Assembly: GCA_012842745.1 (NCBI GenBank)
Contig: DUSF01000035.1
Coordinates: forward strand, 124,001 to 188,000
Reading direction: 5' to 3'
Length of the DNA: 64,000 nucleotides
DNA from: Bacillus sp. (in: firmicutes)
Lineage (GTDB): Bacteria > Bacillota > Bacilli > Bacillales > Bacillaceae_J
Part shown: positions 25,922 to 35,326 of the stretch, in pieces
Position numbering within the stretch: the first letter of the stretch is position 1
Layout: each line of letters begins with the position of its first letter
Translations under genes and position numbers: made by a program
The notes under the pieces: model-generated
Seen by the model: only the letters and a program-made list of their open reading frames with translations
Database searches by the model: none
Told to the model about the DNA's origin: nothing

Positions 25922-27020
25922 ATTTAATAATCTGCAATTCCTTCGGATATTTTGTCAGTACCACTCTTCCGTTCTCTGCAATATAAATATCATCCTCAAT
26001 GCGTACTCCACCTACGTTAGGTACATAAATTCCAGGCTCAATGGTAAACGTCATTCCTGTTTTTAAAAAATCTTGATTAGCACTATGAAGCGAAGGGAAT
26101 TCATGAACATCAATCCCTAAACCGTGTCCGATTCGGTGTGTGAAAAATTCTCCATAACCAGCTTCGCTTATAATATCCCTAGCAATGTGGTCTACTTTTC
26201 CAATTTCAACGCCAGGCTTGCTTTCCTGAACGGCTACCAACTGTGCTTTTAATACTGTCTCATATATTTCCCGCTGTTGATCAGTAACGGAATGATAAGC
26301 GACAGTCCTTGTAATGTCAGAGCAATACCCATCAAGGACAACCCCAAGGTCAAATAAAACAAACTCCCCTTTTTCGATTATTTCTAAATTAGGTACACCG
26401 TGTGGCAAGGCAGTTTTCGCACCAGTTAACACCATCGTCGCAAAGGACATTTCCCTTATGCCTTTGCTCTTTAACTCATACTCAATCTTCGCGACAATTT
26501 CTAATTCGGTTTTCCCTTCTTTAATGGCACTAATGCCCACTTCAACTCCAAAATCAGCTAATTTTGCCGCCTCTCTTAAAATGGCTAATTCATTTTCGTC
26601 TTTTATTAAACGGAGCTCGTTTAGTTTTTCTTCGATAGCTTTAAAAGAAGTGTTTGGAAAAATAGTTTGCAGTTTTTCGACGTGCTCAAAGGTTAGATGG
26701 CCTTTTTCCACAGCAATTGTATGCACATCAATTTTTCTTTTTTGAACAGCTTTTTGAACAAACTCCCAAGGATTGTCAGTGTCATCATAGCCAATAATTT
26801 CATAGCCCCAACCCGCATTTTTAGCGGCTGTCATTTCCATTTTTGGACAAATTAAAAATGGTTCTTCATCTTGAAATAAACAAACACCTGCAATTCTTTC
26901 ATGTGGATTCGTATAAAAATTACTTACATAAAAAATATTTGCGGTTGAAGTAATAAAAGCAAAGCTTACATTTTCCTTTTTAAGCCACTTTACAAGTTCA
27001 CCAATACGTTGTTCCATCAT
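25920..27020 (-). CDS. M24 family metallopeptidase (Xaa-Pro dipeptidase type)
   Basis: I place the start at 27020 behind gagggg on the minus strand; an extra six codons upstream are open but unsupported. The 366-residue protein has a creatinase-type N-terminal domain and a C-terminal pita-bread catalytic domain with the five metal ligands in order: two Asp in FDLGVVLDGYCSDITRTV, His in FTHRIGHGLGIDVHE, Glu in FTIEPGIYVP and Glu in GVRIEDDIYI. Such enzymes release residues before proline from peptides. Confidence 0.9.
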   Translation of the reverse strand: MMEQRIGELVKWLKKENVSFAFITSTANIFYVSNFYTNPHERIAGVCLFQDEEPFLICPKMEMTAAKNAGWGYEIIGYDDTDNPWEFVQKAVQKRKIDVHTIAVEKGHLTFEHVEKLQTIFPNTSFKAIEEKLNELRLIKDENELAILREAAKLADFGVEVGISAIKEGKTELEIVAKIEYELKSKGIREMSFATMVLTGAKTALPHGVPNLEIIEKGEFVLFDLGVVLDGYCSDITRTVAYHSVTDQQREIYETVLKAQLVAVQESKPGVEIGKVDHIARDIISEAGYGEFFTHRIGHGLGIDVHEFPSLHSANQDFLKTGMTFTIEPGIYVPNVGGVRIEDDIYIAENGRVVLTKYPKELQIIK

Positions 27021-27173
27021 AGCAACCCCTCTAAACATTATTTTACAATAAATTTACCAGAAATAGGGTTATGAAGTAAAATTTAATGATAATAAAATGA
27101 ATAGTATAGAGGAATTTTGGCCTCTATGTCGTAGTATTGTTATAGGGAAATATATTTCAAGGAGTGAGATTAT

Positions 27174-27863
27174 ATGAAGGTTTCATTTCATGGACATGCG
27201 GTTGTATTAATTGAGACAGAAGGAAAGCGAATTATTATTGACCCATTTATTACAGGCAATAGTTTATGTGATTTGAAAGCCGATGAACTTGAAGTAGATG
27301 TGATTTTAGTTACACATGGTCATGGTGATCATTTAGGAGATACGATTGAATTAGCGAAAAGGAATAATGCAGTAGTTGTCGCACCTAATGAATTAGCGAT
27401 TTATTTAGGATGGCAAGGGTTACATTCCCATCCAATGCATATTGGTGGTTCTTATCAATTTGATTTTGGGAAGGTAAAATTTACGCAAGCATTCCATGGT
27501 TCATCAATCATGAATGAAGAAACGCAGGAAATCACTTATACGGGCATGCCTTCGGGAATTTTATTTACGAATGAGGGAAAAACAATTTATCATGCCGGTG
27601 ATACAGCGTTATTTTCTGATTTAAAATTAATTGGAGAACTGAATAATATTGATGTTGCCTTCCTACCAATTGGTGATAATTTTACGATGGGCCCAGAAGA
27701 TGCGCTTTTAGCAGCAAAATGGGTAAAGGCGAAAACAGTTGTTCCAATTCATTTTAATACATTCCCCGTGATTAAGCAGGATGGGGTTGAATTTGTTTCA
27801 AGACTGGCAGTAGAAGGCATTAATGGCAAGCTTCTAAAACCTGGTGAAGGATTAGAATTTTAA
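27174..27863 (+). CDS. ytkL: UPF0173 metal-dependent hydrolase YtkL
   Basis: The 229-residue metallo-beta-lactamase-fold protein has the HxHxDH metal site ([13 protein letters not shown]), further ligands in TQAFHGSS and [12 protein letters not shown], and the C-terminal [13 protein letters not shown]. Length and motifs fit YtkL/UPF0173, whose substrate is not established to my knowledge. ATG 27174 is preceded by caaggag. It is followed by a strong terminator. Confidence 0.92.
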   Translation: MKVSFHGHAVVLIETEGKRIIIDPFITGNSLCDLKADELEVDVILVTHGHGDHLGDTIELAKRNNAVVVAPNELAIYLGWQGLHSHPMHIGGSYQFDFGKVKFTQAFHGSSIMNEETQEITYTGMPSGILFTNEGKTIYHAGDTALFSDLKLIGELNNIDVAFLPIGDNFTMGPEDALLAAKWVKAKTVVPIHFNTFPVIKQDGVEFVSRLAVEGINGKLLKPGEGLEF

Positions 27864-27865
27864 AT

Positions 27866-27908
27866 AAGACACGACATTTGTTATTATCGACAAATGTCGT
27901 GTCTTTAC
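27866..27908 (+). terminator. Terminator of ytkL
   Basis: A 16-bp exact stem (27866-27881 with 27890-27905), eight-base loop, short T-containing tail. Confidence 0.8.
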
Positions 27909-28041
27909 TTTAATGGAAGGATTTATTGTCGAAAAGATTTGATAATATCCGAGTTTCTAACATTGATGCATTGAAGTCAACTTCATCAACAAGTATAATT
28001 TAAAAAAACGCGTAATTTCTGCTAAAGGTGTGGTGAGATGG

Positions 28042-29352
28042 TTGGCAACAAAGCATGAACAAATACTACAGCATATTGAATCATTGGCAGTGGGAAATAA
28101 AATTTCCGTACGCCAAATTGCAAAAGATTTAAGTGTCAGTGAAGGTACCGCTTATCGAGCGATAAAGGATGCTGAAAATAAAGGGTTAGTAAGTACAATT
28201 GAACGAGTTGGCACGATTCGAATAGAAAAAAAGAAAAAGGAAAATATCGAAAAGCTAACATATGCCGAAATTGTTAATATTGTCGATGGACAAGTTTTAG
28301 GTGGGAGGGAAGGGCTACATAAAACGCTGAATCAGTTTGTCATCGGGGCGATGAAGCTTGAAGCGATGCTGCGCTATGTTGGCGCTGGAGATCTATTAAT
28401 CGTAGGAAATCGTGATAAGGCACATGAGGAAGCGATTAAGGCTGGGTCTGCAGTATTAATAACAGGAGGCTTTGATGCTAATGAGAAGGTTAAACAATTA
28501 GCAGATGAAAAAAAGCTGCCAATTATCTCATCAAGCTACGATACATTTACGGTTGCGACGATGATCAACAGGGCAATCTACGACCAGCTTATTAAAAAAG
28601 AAATTGTTGTTGTCGATGACATTTTAACCTCTGTTGACCGGACGTTTTTTATGAAAACAACGGATACGGTTGAAGAGTGGTATGAATTAAATGCTGAAAC
28701 AAGACATAGCCGTTTTCCGGTTGTTGACGAAAATATGAAAATCCAAGGTATCATTACATCTAAAGATATTATGGGTGCTAACAGGACAGTATCAATCGAA
28801 AAGGTTATGACGAAAAATCCAATTACTGTTAATGCGCGCACATCAGTAGCTAATTCCGCTCACCTGATGGTTTGGGAAGGAATCGAGCTTCTTCCAGTTA
28901 TTGATGACCATCAACGCCTGCTCGGAATAGTAAGCCGTCAGGACGTATTAAAGGCCTTGCAGGTCATTCAGCGACAGCCGCAAATGGGTGAAACATTAGA
29001 TGATATTGTGACGAGCCAATTTACAGAAGAAAGTGAAGGAGGCCAGCATATTTTCCGTTGCAAGGTAAGTCCGCAAATGACAAACCACCTTGGTACAATT
29101 TCCTACGGGGTGTTTACGACGATTGTAACAGAAGCTGGTAGCCGTGTTTTACGAAATTATAAAAAAGGTGATCTTGTTATCGAAAACTTGACTATTTATT
29201 TTATGAAGCCCGTTCAAATTGATACTACGTTAGAAATCCATCCGAAAGTGTTAGAAGTTGGTCGCAAGTTTGGTAAGGTTGATGTAGATGTTTACAATGA
29301 AGGTAAAAATGTCGGGAAGGCATTATTAATGGCACAATTAATTGATCGTTAA
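28042..29352 (+). CDS. ytoI: HTH-DRTGG-CBS-hotdog protein YtoI
   Basis: I choose TTG 28042 (ATKHEQILQHIESL); the frame is open from GTG 28030 but family members start here. Domains of the 436-residue product: N-terminal HTH (about 10-60, ISVRQIAKDLSVSEGTAYRAIK), a DRTGG domain, two CBS repeats (about 190-305, RHSRFPVVDENMKIQGIITSKD and LPVIDDHQRLLGIVSRQDV), and a C-terminal hotdog thioesterase-like domain. A nucleotide-sensing regulator is inferred from the CBS pair; the regulon is not known to me. Confidence 0.85.
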   Translation: MATKHEQILQHIESLAVGNKISVRQIAKDLSVSEGTAYRAIKDAENKGLVSTIERVGTIRIEKKKKENIEKLTYAEIVNIVDGQVLGGREGLHKTLNQFVIGAMKLEAMLRYVGAGDLLIVGNRDKAHEEAIKAGSAVLITGGFDANEKVKQLADEKKLPIISSSYDTFTVATMINRAIYDQLIKKEIVVVDDILTSVDRTFFMKTTDTVEEWYELNAETRHSRFPVVDENMKIQGIITSKDIMGANRTVSIEKVMTKNPITVNARTSVANSAHLMVWEGIELLPVIDDHQRLLGIVSRQDVLKALQVIQRQPQMGETLDDIVTSQFTEESEGGQHIFRCKVSPQMTNHLGTISYGVFTTIVTEAGSRVLRNYKKGDLVIENLTIYFMKPVQIDTTLEIHPKVLEVGRKFGKVDVDVYNEGKNVGKALLMAQLIDR

Positions 29353-29356
29353 AAAA

Positions 29357-29380
29357 TAGGCTGACAAGCTTGTCAGCCTA
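29357..29380. terminator. Palindromic terminator of ytoI and ytpI
   Basis: A fully self-complementary 24-base palindrome between convergent genes. An A-run to its left gives a T-run on the minus strand, so it mainly terminates ytpI. Confidence 0.7.
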
Positions 29381-29391
29381 CTATGTTCATC

Positions 29392-29691
29392 CTAATTTTT
29401 CTGTTCTGCTTCCTCAATTGCTTTAGGCTGATAATATTTATAAGTTCTAAATCCTTGAAAGGCATAGGCAAGTCCAACAACGGAAAAGACGATTCCAACA
29501 ATCGTTGATACTTTATCCTTCCAGAGGATAAGCTGGTCGGCCCCAAAGAAAAGCATAAAAAGACCTAAAGAAATCGTCGCTTTGCTAGAAATCCACTGAC
29601 GATGATAGGGCTGCTTCGTTCTGAAATATTTTACTCTAAAAAAAATATAAAGACTTATACAAAGGACTGAAAGAATACCGAAAATAGGCAT
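29392..29691 (-). CDS. ytpI: Small membrane protein YtpI
   Basis: This 99-residue protein has three hydrophobic segments (PIFGILSVLCISLYIFF, ATISLGLFMLFFGADQLIL, TIVGIVFSVVGLAYAF) and a charged C-terminus. Length, topology and position between ytoI and nrnA match B. subtilis YtpI, a protein of unknown function. The minus-strand ribosome site is a gagg-type sequence close to the ATG. Confidence 0.8.
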   Translation of the reverse strand: MPIFGILSVLCISLYIFFRVKYFRTKQPYHRQWISSKATISLGLFMLFFGADQLILWKDKVSTIVGIVFSVVGLAYAFQGFRTYKYYQPKAIEEAEQKN

Positions 29692-29873
29692 ATGTGAAGC
29701 TCCTCCAACTATTTTTCTCTTTTAGATAATATTATTGTAACATTAAAACTAGTCTTATGGTTTAACTTTATTCAGAGTTTCCTCTCACTGCTATAAGTGG
29801 CAGGATGAATATAATCAATATATAATGAAGAGAATTGCAAGTGTTAAATTTTCGTTTGTAAAAGGAGATAGGC

Positions 29874-30818
29874 ATGAAGGCTGAAATATTAGATGCAATT
29901 AAACGCTACGAAAAAATTATTATTCATCGTCATGTTCGTCCTGACCCAGATGCGGTTGGTTCCCAAGGTGGTTTGGCTGAAATGATTAAAGCTTCCTTCC
30001 CAGAAAAAAAAGTATTTGTTGTTGGTGAAATGTACGATTCGCTTTTATTTTTAAATAAAATGGATGATATTACCGACGACTATTATGACGGTGCATTAGT
30101 TATTGTTTGTGATACTGCCAACCAAGAAAGGATTAGTGATGACCGTTATAATCGTGGAGAGATGCTTATTAAAATTGATCACCATCCGAATCATGATCAA
30201 TACGGCGATATTTTATGGGTAGACACAACATCAAGCTCCACAAGTGAGTTAATTTATGAGTTTTATCTATTTGGTAAGGAAAAAGGATTAAAAATGAATG
30301 AAAAAGCGGCACAATTAATTTTTGCCGGCATTGTCGGGGATACAGGTCGATTTTTATTCCCAAGTACAAATATAAAAACGTTTCGCTATGCTGCCGATTT
30401 GTTGGAATATAAGTTTAATCCAACTTCGCTATACGATCAACTATATAATACTACTATTGAGGTTGTACACCTACAGGGTTACATTCTTGAAAATTTCAAA
30501 CATTTTGAATCGGGTGTTGCCTATATTTCAATCACCAAGGAAATATTAGAGAAGTTTAAAGTAACGCCTGCTGATGCTTCTCAATTAGTAAGCGTACTTG
30601 GAAATATTGAAAAAGTCTTAGCATGGGTATTTTTTGTTGAGGAAAATGGTGAAATTCGTGTCCGCTTACGTTCGCGCGGTCCGATTGTCAATACAATTGC
30701 CCAAAAATACAATGGCGGCGGCCATCCGCTCGCATCTGGGGCAACCATCTACAAATGGGAAGATACCGACCTAGTCATCAAAGACTTGGAAGAAGCTTGT
30801 CTGCAATTTAGAAATTAG
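29874..30818 (+). CDS. nrnA: Oligoribonuclease/pAp phosphatase NrnA
   Basis: The 314-residue DHH-DHHA1 phosphoesterase degrades short RNA oligomers and dephosphorylates 3'-phosphoadenosine 5'-phosphate. DHH-domain motifs are IIIHRHVRPDPDAVGSQGGL, VIVCDTANQERIS, KIDHHPNHDQYGD and AGIVGDTGRFLFPST. The DHHA1 end has YNGGGHPLASGATIY. Length is typical; start ATG 29874 follows aaaggaga. In Bacillus it replaces the missing Orn oligoribonuclease. Confidence 0.95.
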   Translation: MKAEILDAIKRYEKIIIHRHVRPDPDAVGSQGGLAEMIKASFPEKKVFVVGEMYDSLLFLNKMDDITDDYYDGALVIVCDTANQERISDDRYNRGEMLIKIDHHPNHDQYGDILWVDTTSSSTSELIYEFYLFGKEKGLKMNEKAAQLIFAGIVGDTGRFLFPSTNIKTFRYAADLLEYKFNPTSLYDQLYNTTIEVVHLQGYILENFKHFESGVAYISITKEILEKFKVTPADASQLVSVLGNIEKVLAWVFFVEENGEIRVRLRSRGPIVNTIAQKYNGGGHPLASGATIYKWEDTDLVIKDLEEACLQFRN

Positions 30819-30860
30819 GAAGCAGGGGACGGCTTTTCTGCTTCCTGAACCGTCCCCTGC
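30818..30860. repeat. Nested inverted repeat with GGGGACGG core
   Basis: Two mutually exclusive hairpins overlap: GGAAGCAG (30818-30825) with CTGCTTCC (30838-30845), and GCAGGGGACGG (30822-30832) with CCGTCCCCTGC (30850-30860). It lies between convergent nrnA and ytrI. GGGGACGG repeats recur in intergenic regions of many Bacillus genomes, from memory; here it may also serve as a terminator. Confidence 0.6.
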
Positions 30861-30864
30861 CTCC

Positions 30865-31365
30865 TTATAACAACTCAACCTTTAAATAAAGATCAAGCCT
30901 TGTATATAAATGAAGCTGTTCGACCTTCATTTGATATTTTTGACCTTCAAGTGTGATGATTTTATTTTCAATCGTGTTGATTATTAATTGGGTATTAGCA
31001 GCAACCGTTTCAATATCTTGTTTTATTAATGAATTAATATCCTGCTTGATTGCTTCTTTTAAATTAAATTTAGTAAATTCGTTTAACATTAATTTTTTTT
31101 CATTTGTAAAAATAAAGTTAATTTCTTCAATAATTAGCTTCTTTTTGTTTTCTTCATTAAATTTTTCATAATCTTTTTGCCAAATGGCTTTCTCGTTTTC
31201 AAGATCCCGTATAGTTGCCTTCTGTTCTAAAAGTAAATTAATCTGTTTATCTTGTATATGACCATACATGAATAGGAAGACGAGCCAACCAGCAATAGTT
31301 CCAACAAAAACACCTGCTAAAAACCTCTGCCATGAGCGGAGTTGATAAAAAGGTGGGATTCTCAT
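30865..31365 (-). CDS. ytrI: Sporulation protein YtrI
   Basis: The 166-residue protein has an N-terminal membrane helix (FLAGVFVGTIAGWLVFLFMY) and a long coiled-coil region (LLLEQKATIRDLENEKAIW) with a C-terminal domain. It overlaps ytrH by four bases, as in Bacillus, where ytrHI is expressed during sporulation and required for efficient sporulation. Assignment rests on position, length and topology as well as sequence. Confidence 0.85.
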   Translation of the reverse strand: MRIPPFYQLRSWQRFLAGVFVGTIAGWLVFLFMYGHIQDKQINLLLEQKATIRDLENEKAIWQKDYEKFNEENKKKLIIEEINFIFTNEKKLMLNEFTKFNLKEAIKQDINSLIKQDIETVAANTQLIINTIENKIITLEGQKYQMKVEQLHLYTRLDLYLKVELL

Positions 31366-31700
31366 TGCGTTACATTCTCCTGAATGATCCAGCTAATGAT
31401 TTTTGCAGCGGTTTGCGTCCCGCCCATTGCGGCAACAATTAATAACACTTGTTTGAAAATATCTAGTGGGACACCGTCAAATAATCCACGCTGGAAGTTT
31501 GTAATCGCATCAAAGGTCCCGCCAATAGCAGCAACGATGGCCCAGATTTTTAAGCTTTTCGCTATTCTGCCAATAATGATAAGGGGTGGTTCTCCGATAA
31601 GAAAGGCTGAGATGCCGCCAACTAAAGAGCCTCCTAACAGGACACCTAGAGCTATAAAATAACAATGGATCATCGTAGCCATAAAGCGTTCTTCACCCAT
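31362..31700 (-). CDS. ytrH: Sporulation membrane protein YtrH
   Basis: The 112-residue integral membrane protein matches YtrH: IALGVLLGGSLVGGISAFLIGEPPL, then LKIWAIVAAIGGTFDAI and the end MGGTQTAAKIISWII. It lies divergently upstream of dnaE, as in B. subtilis, and is translationally coupled to ytrI. On the minus strand the ATG at 31700 follows aaggag. Known as a mother-cell sporulation gene. Confidence 0.92.
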   Translation of the reverse strand: MGEERFMATMIHCYFIALGVLLGGSLVGGISAFLIGEPPLIIIGRIAKSLKIWAIVAAIGGTFDAITNFQRGLFDGVPLDIFKQVLLIVAAMGGTQTAAKIISWIIQENVTQ

Positions 31701-31817
31701 ATAGCCAACTCCTTAAAACCGCTTAATAAAGTTTATCAATACATACATATGGACAAAAGCAGACTAGTATGTTTGTTTTATACTATCGACATTTATATTT
31801 ATTAGGGTGTGAGGAAA

Positions 31818-34800
31818 ATGAAATTTGTACATCTTCATGTACATAGTTCTTATAGTTTGCTTAATAGTACGATGAATGTTGAAGAGCTTGTACGTTCAGC
31901 AGCTACACAGGGACATGCGGCTTTGGCAATCACAGATGAAAATGTAATGTACGGGGCGGTTGCATTTTACAAAGCATGCAAACGTCAGCACATTAAACCA
32001 ATTTTAGGTATGTTACTTTTAGTAGAAGCTGAAACTGAAGTTAGTATGGAAGGTAAGCATGCCAGTTATCCCATGCTCGTATTAGCCCGGACGAATACTG
32101 GCTATCGCCACTTGCTTAAGCTTTCAACCATTGTTCAAACCGAACATAAAAACGGTGTCCCCTTACCAATATTAATGTCCCATTCAGAAGGACTTATTGC
32201 CATTTCTCCTGCTTCAGGTGAAATGAATCAACACCTTTTGAAACAATCATTTCAAGAGGCTGAACGAACAGTTGAAAAATACGTGCAAGTGTTTAAAGAA
32301 AATTTTTATATCGGCATTGAACCAAGTACAACAAAAGAGGAGGAGCGCCTCAATAGTTTAGTAATCAAATTTTGCAAAGAAAAAAACATTCAAGCTGTAG
32401 CAACGAACCGTGTTCACTATTTAAAAAAGGAAGATGCGCTCATTCATGACTGTTTGCAATGCATAAAGCATGGCACAAAGCTCAATGAAAAAGAAAGTCC
32501 AATTGAAAGACGAGAGAATTACTTAAAAGATGAAGAAATGATGATAAGGCAGTTTCACCATCTTCCCGAGGCCATTGCCAATACTGTGAAAATTGCCAAC
32601 CAATGCGAAGTGACGATTCCGCTAGGTGAAATGGTCTTGCCGAAATACCCCTTGCCAACAGGGATGTCTGCAGATCAGTTTTTAAAAAGCTTATGCTTGA
32701 AAGGATTAGAAAAAAGATATAAAGCTTCGCCGCCAAGTGGTGCTGGGGAACGATTAGAATATGAATTATCGGTTATTCAAAAAATGAAATTTAGCGATTA
32801 TTTTTTAATTGTTTGGGATTTTATGAGCTATGCACATAAAAAAAGAATTTTAGTAGGTCCAGGAAGGGGCTCTGCAGCGGGTTCACTAGTTGCTTATGTT
32901 CTTGGAATCACCAATATTGATCCATTAAAATATAATTTATTATTTGAGCGCTTTTTAAATCCAGAACGAATCTCGATGCCGGATATTGATATTGACTTTC
33001 CTGACCACCGCCGCGATGAAATGATTCAATATGTTTCACGAAAATACGGTAAAGAGCATGTCGCCCAAATTATCACGTTTGGCACATTGGCTGCCCGTGG
33101 GTCAATCAGAGATGTTGGCAGAGTGCTTGGAGTGCCAGTAAATGAAATTGATCGCTTAGCGAAAGTCATTCCTGGACGGCCTAGCATCACGTTAGAGCAG
33201 GCACTGAAAGAATCAGCAGCACTACAAAATGAACTAAAAGAAAATCATGTCGCCCGAAAAGTATTTACAATTGCTCAAAAAATTGAAGGTCTTCCTAGGC
33301 ATACATCAACACATGCAGCAGGGGTGGTAATCAGTGATTCCCCATTAACAGACTCTGTTCCATTGCAGGAAGGGCATGGCGATGTATTATTAACTCAATA
33401 TCCAATGGAAATACTTGAAGAAGTGGGCTTATTAAAAATGGATTTTCTCGGTTTGCGCAACTTGACGCTTATTGAAAATATTCAAGCGTTAATTCAGAAA
33501 GAAATGGGGCAAACTATGAATCTCCAAGATATTCCAATGGACGATGAAAAAACATTTACTTTGCTTGGAGAAGGTGATACAACAGGGGTCTTTCAGCTTG
33601 AATCGACAGGAATGAGGAAAGTATTATCCCGTTTGAAGCCTACTAATTTTGAAGATATTGTAGCTGTCAATGCCTTGTATCGTCCCGGCCCGATGGAAAA
33701 TATTCCGACTTTTATTGAAAGAAAGCACGGTGAAAGGAAGATTTCTTTTCCGCATGAGGATTTAAAAGAGATTCTCGCACCAACCTATGGCGTCATCGTC
33801 TATCAAGAGCAGATTATGCAAATCGCCTCGAGAATGGCTGGCTTTACATTAGGTGAAGCAGACCTATTAAGACGTGCCGTTAGCAAGAAGAAGCGGGAAA
33901 TATTAGAGAAAGAAAGAGAACACTTTGTGAAAGGCTGTCTTAAAAATGGCTATGACGAAATAGTTGCAGGACAGGTGTATGATTTAATTGTCCGTTTTGC
34001 AAATTACGGCTTTAATCGTAGCCATGCTGTTGCTTATAGTGTTATTGCCTACTGGTTGGCTTACTTAAAGGCGAATTATCCATTGTATTTTATGGCAGCC
34101 CTCTTAACGAGCGTTGTTGGAAATGAAGATAAAATTGCTCAATATATTGGTGAGGCAAAGCAAAAACATATAAAAATCCTTCCGCCATCGATTAACAAAA
34201 GCACGTACCGCTTTATGGTTGAAGATGGAAAGCTTAGATTTAGTTTAGCCTCGATCAAAAATATCGGGATGACAGCGCTCAAGGAAATTCTTTATCATCG
34301 CAAGAAAAAAGGCAAATTTACAGATCTTTTCGATTTTTGTGCAAGGGTATCACTTAGAGTCGTTAACCGTAGAGTAATTGAATCGTTAATCTTATCAGGG
34401 AGTTTGGATGAGTTTGGAAAAGACCGGGCCGAATTGTTGGCTAGTCTTGATGCAGCGGTGAACTATGCTGAATTAGTAAATGAAGAGGATGGCGGCCTTT
34501 TTTTATCGGATGATATTGTACCAAAGCCGCAATATGTAATGGTTGAACCATTCTCAACTGAAGCTAAGCTGCAATTTGAAAAAGAAGTTTTCGGCTTTTA
34601 TTTGTCCGATCATCCAATTGAGCCTTATAAAACTTTATTAACGAGAATGAATGCTGTAACGATTGCCCATCTCAAAGCGCTTGTCGGCACATCTATCCAT
34701 GTTGGTGCACTGATTGCTAATGAAAAGGTGATTAAGACAAAAAAAGGGGAACAAATGGCGTTTCTAACTTTAAGTGATGATACTGGGGAAATCGAGGCCG

Positions 34801-35180
34801 TTGCTTTTCCAGCGACCTACAAAAAATATGTAACATTATTAAATAAAGGGGAAATTTTATTTATTCAAGGCAAAATAGAAGAAAGAGAGGAAAAGCTGCA
34901 GCTCATTATAAATGCTGTAACATCAATAAAAACTTTAAAAGCGCATGCTTTTGAAAAGCTTTATTTGAAAGTAGATAAAAATCAACAACAAGCTGGAAAA
35001 TTACATCAAATCAAAAATATCTTAAAACAATATCCAGGAACAACAGCAGTTTATATCCATTATGCCGATGAACAAAAAACGGTATTGCTTCCGAAAGAGT
35101 GGTCGGCAAAATTAACTGCTGAATGCCTGAAAAAGCTAAAAATGGTATTAGGTGCGAAAAATGTCGTAATAAAAAAGTAA
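31818..35180 (+). CDS. dnaE: DNA polymerase III alpha subunit DnaE
   Basis: This 1120-residue C-family polymerase is the second replicative polymerase of low-GC Gram-positives and extends primers before handing over to PolC. I use ATG 31818 (MKFVHLHVHSSYSLLN), eight bases after agggtg. Domains in order: PHP (HLHVHSSYSLL, FYKACKRQHIKPILG), palm with the catalytic PDIDIDFPDHRRDEM, fingers (AVNALYRPGPMENIPTFIERK), helix-hairpin-helix and an OB domain (LTLSDDTGEIEAVAFPATYKKY). There is no exonuclease domain, as expected for DnaE. It is a single gene after the divergent ytrHI pair. Confidence 0.96.
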   Translation: MKFVHLHVHSSYSLLNSTMNVEELVRSAATQGHAALAITDENVMYGAVAFYKACKRQHIKPILGMLLLVEAETEVSMEGKHASYPMLVLARTNTGYRHLLKLSTIVQTEHKNGVPLPILMSHSEGLIAISPASGEMNQHLLKQSFQEAERTVEKYVQVFKENFYIGIEPSTTKEEERLNSLVIKFCKEKNIQAVATNRVHYLKKEDALIHDCLQCIKHGTKLNEKESPIERRENYLKDEEMMIRQFHHLPEAIANTVKIANQCEVTIPLGEMVLPKYPLPTGMSADQFLKSLCLKGLEKRYKASPPSGAGERLEYELSVIQKMKFSDYFLIVWDFMSYAHKKRILVGPGRGSAAGSLVAYVLGITNIDPLKYNLLFERFLNPERISMPDIDIDFPDHRRDEMIQYVSRKYGKEHVAQIITFGTLAARGSIRDVGRVLGVPVNEIDRLAKVIPGRPSITLEQALKESAALQNELKENHVARKVFTIAQKIEGLPRHTSTHAAGVVISDSPLTDSVPLQEGHGDVLLTQYPMEILEEVGLLKMDFLGLRNLTLIENIQALIQKEMGQTMNLQDIPMDDEKTFTLLGEGDTTGVFQLESTGMRKVLSRLKPTNFEDIVAVNALYRPGPMENIPTFIERKHGERKISFPHEDLKEILAPTYGVIVYQEQIMQIASRMAGFTLGEADLLRRAVSKKKREILEKEREHFVKGCLKNGYDEIVAGQVYDLIVRFANYGFNRSHAVAYSVIAYWLAYLKANYPLYFMAALLTSVVGNEDKIAQYIGEAKQKHIKILPPSINKSTYRFMVEDGKLRFSLASIKNIGMTALKEILYHRKKKGKFTDLFDFCARVSLRVVNRRVIESLILSGSLDEFGKDRAELLASLDAAVNYAELVNEEDGGLFLSDDIVPKPQYVMVEPFSTEAKLQFEKEVFGFYLSDHPIEPYKTLLTRMNAVTIAHLKALVGTSIHVGALIANEKVIKTKKGEQMAFLTLSDDTGEIEAVAFPATYKKYVTLLNKGEILFIQGKIEEREEKLQLIINAVTSIKTLKAHAFEKLYLKVDKNQQQAGKLHQIKNILKQYPGTTAVYIHYADEQKTVLLPKEWSAKLTAECLKKLKMVLGAKNVVIKK

Positions 35181-35326
35181 ATTTGAAATAAAAGAAATAG
35201 TCACAAAAATGAAGCATCTTTACAGGATAATCACTTTTGATATAATAAAGGAGTTTAGTATTTATTTTTAAGACTAGGTCTTACTTTATACAAACGAGCT
35301 AGGCAATTACTGAAGGAGTGAAATGA

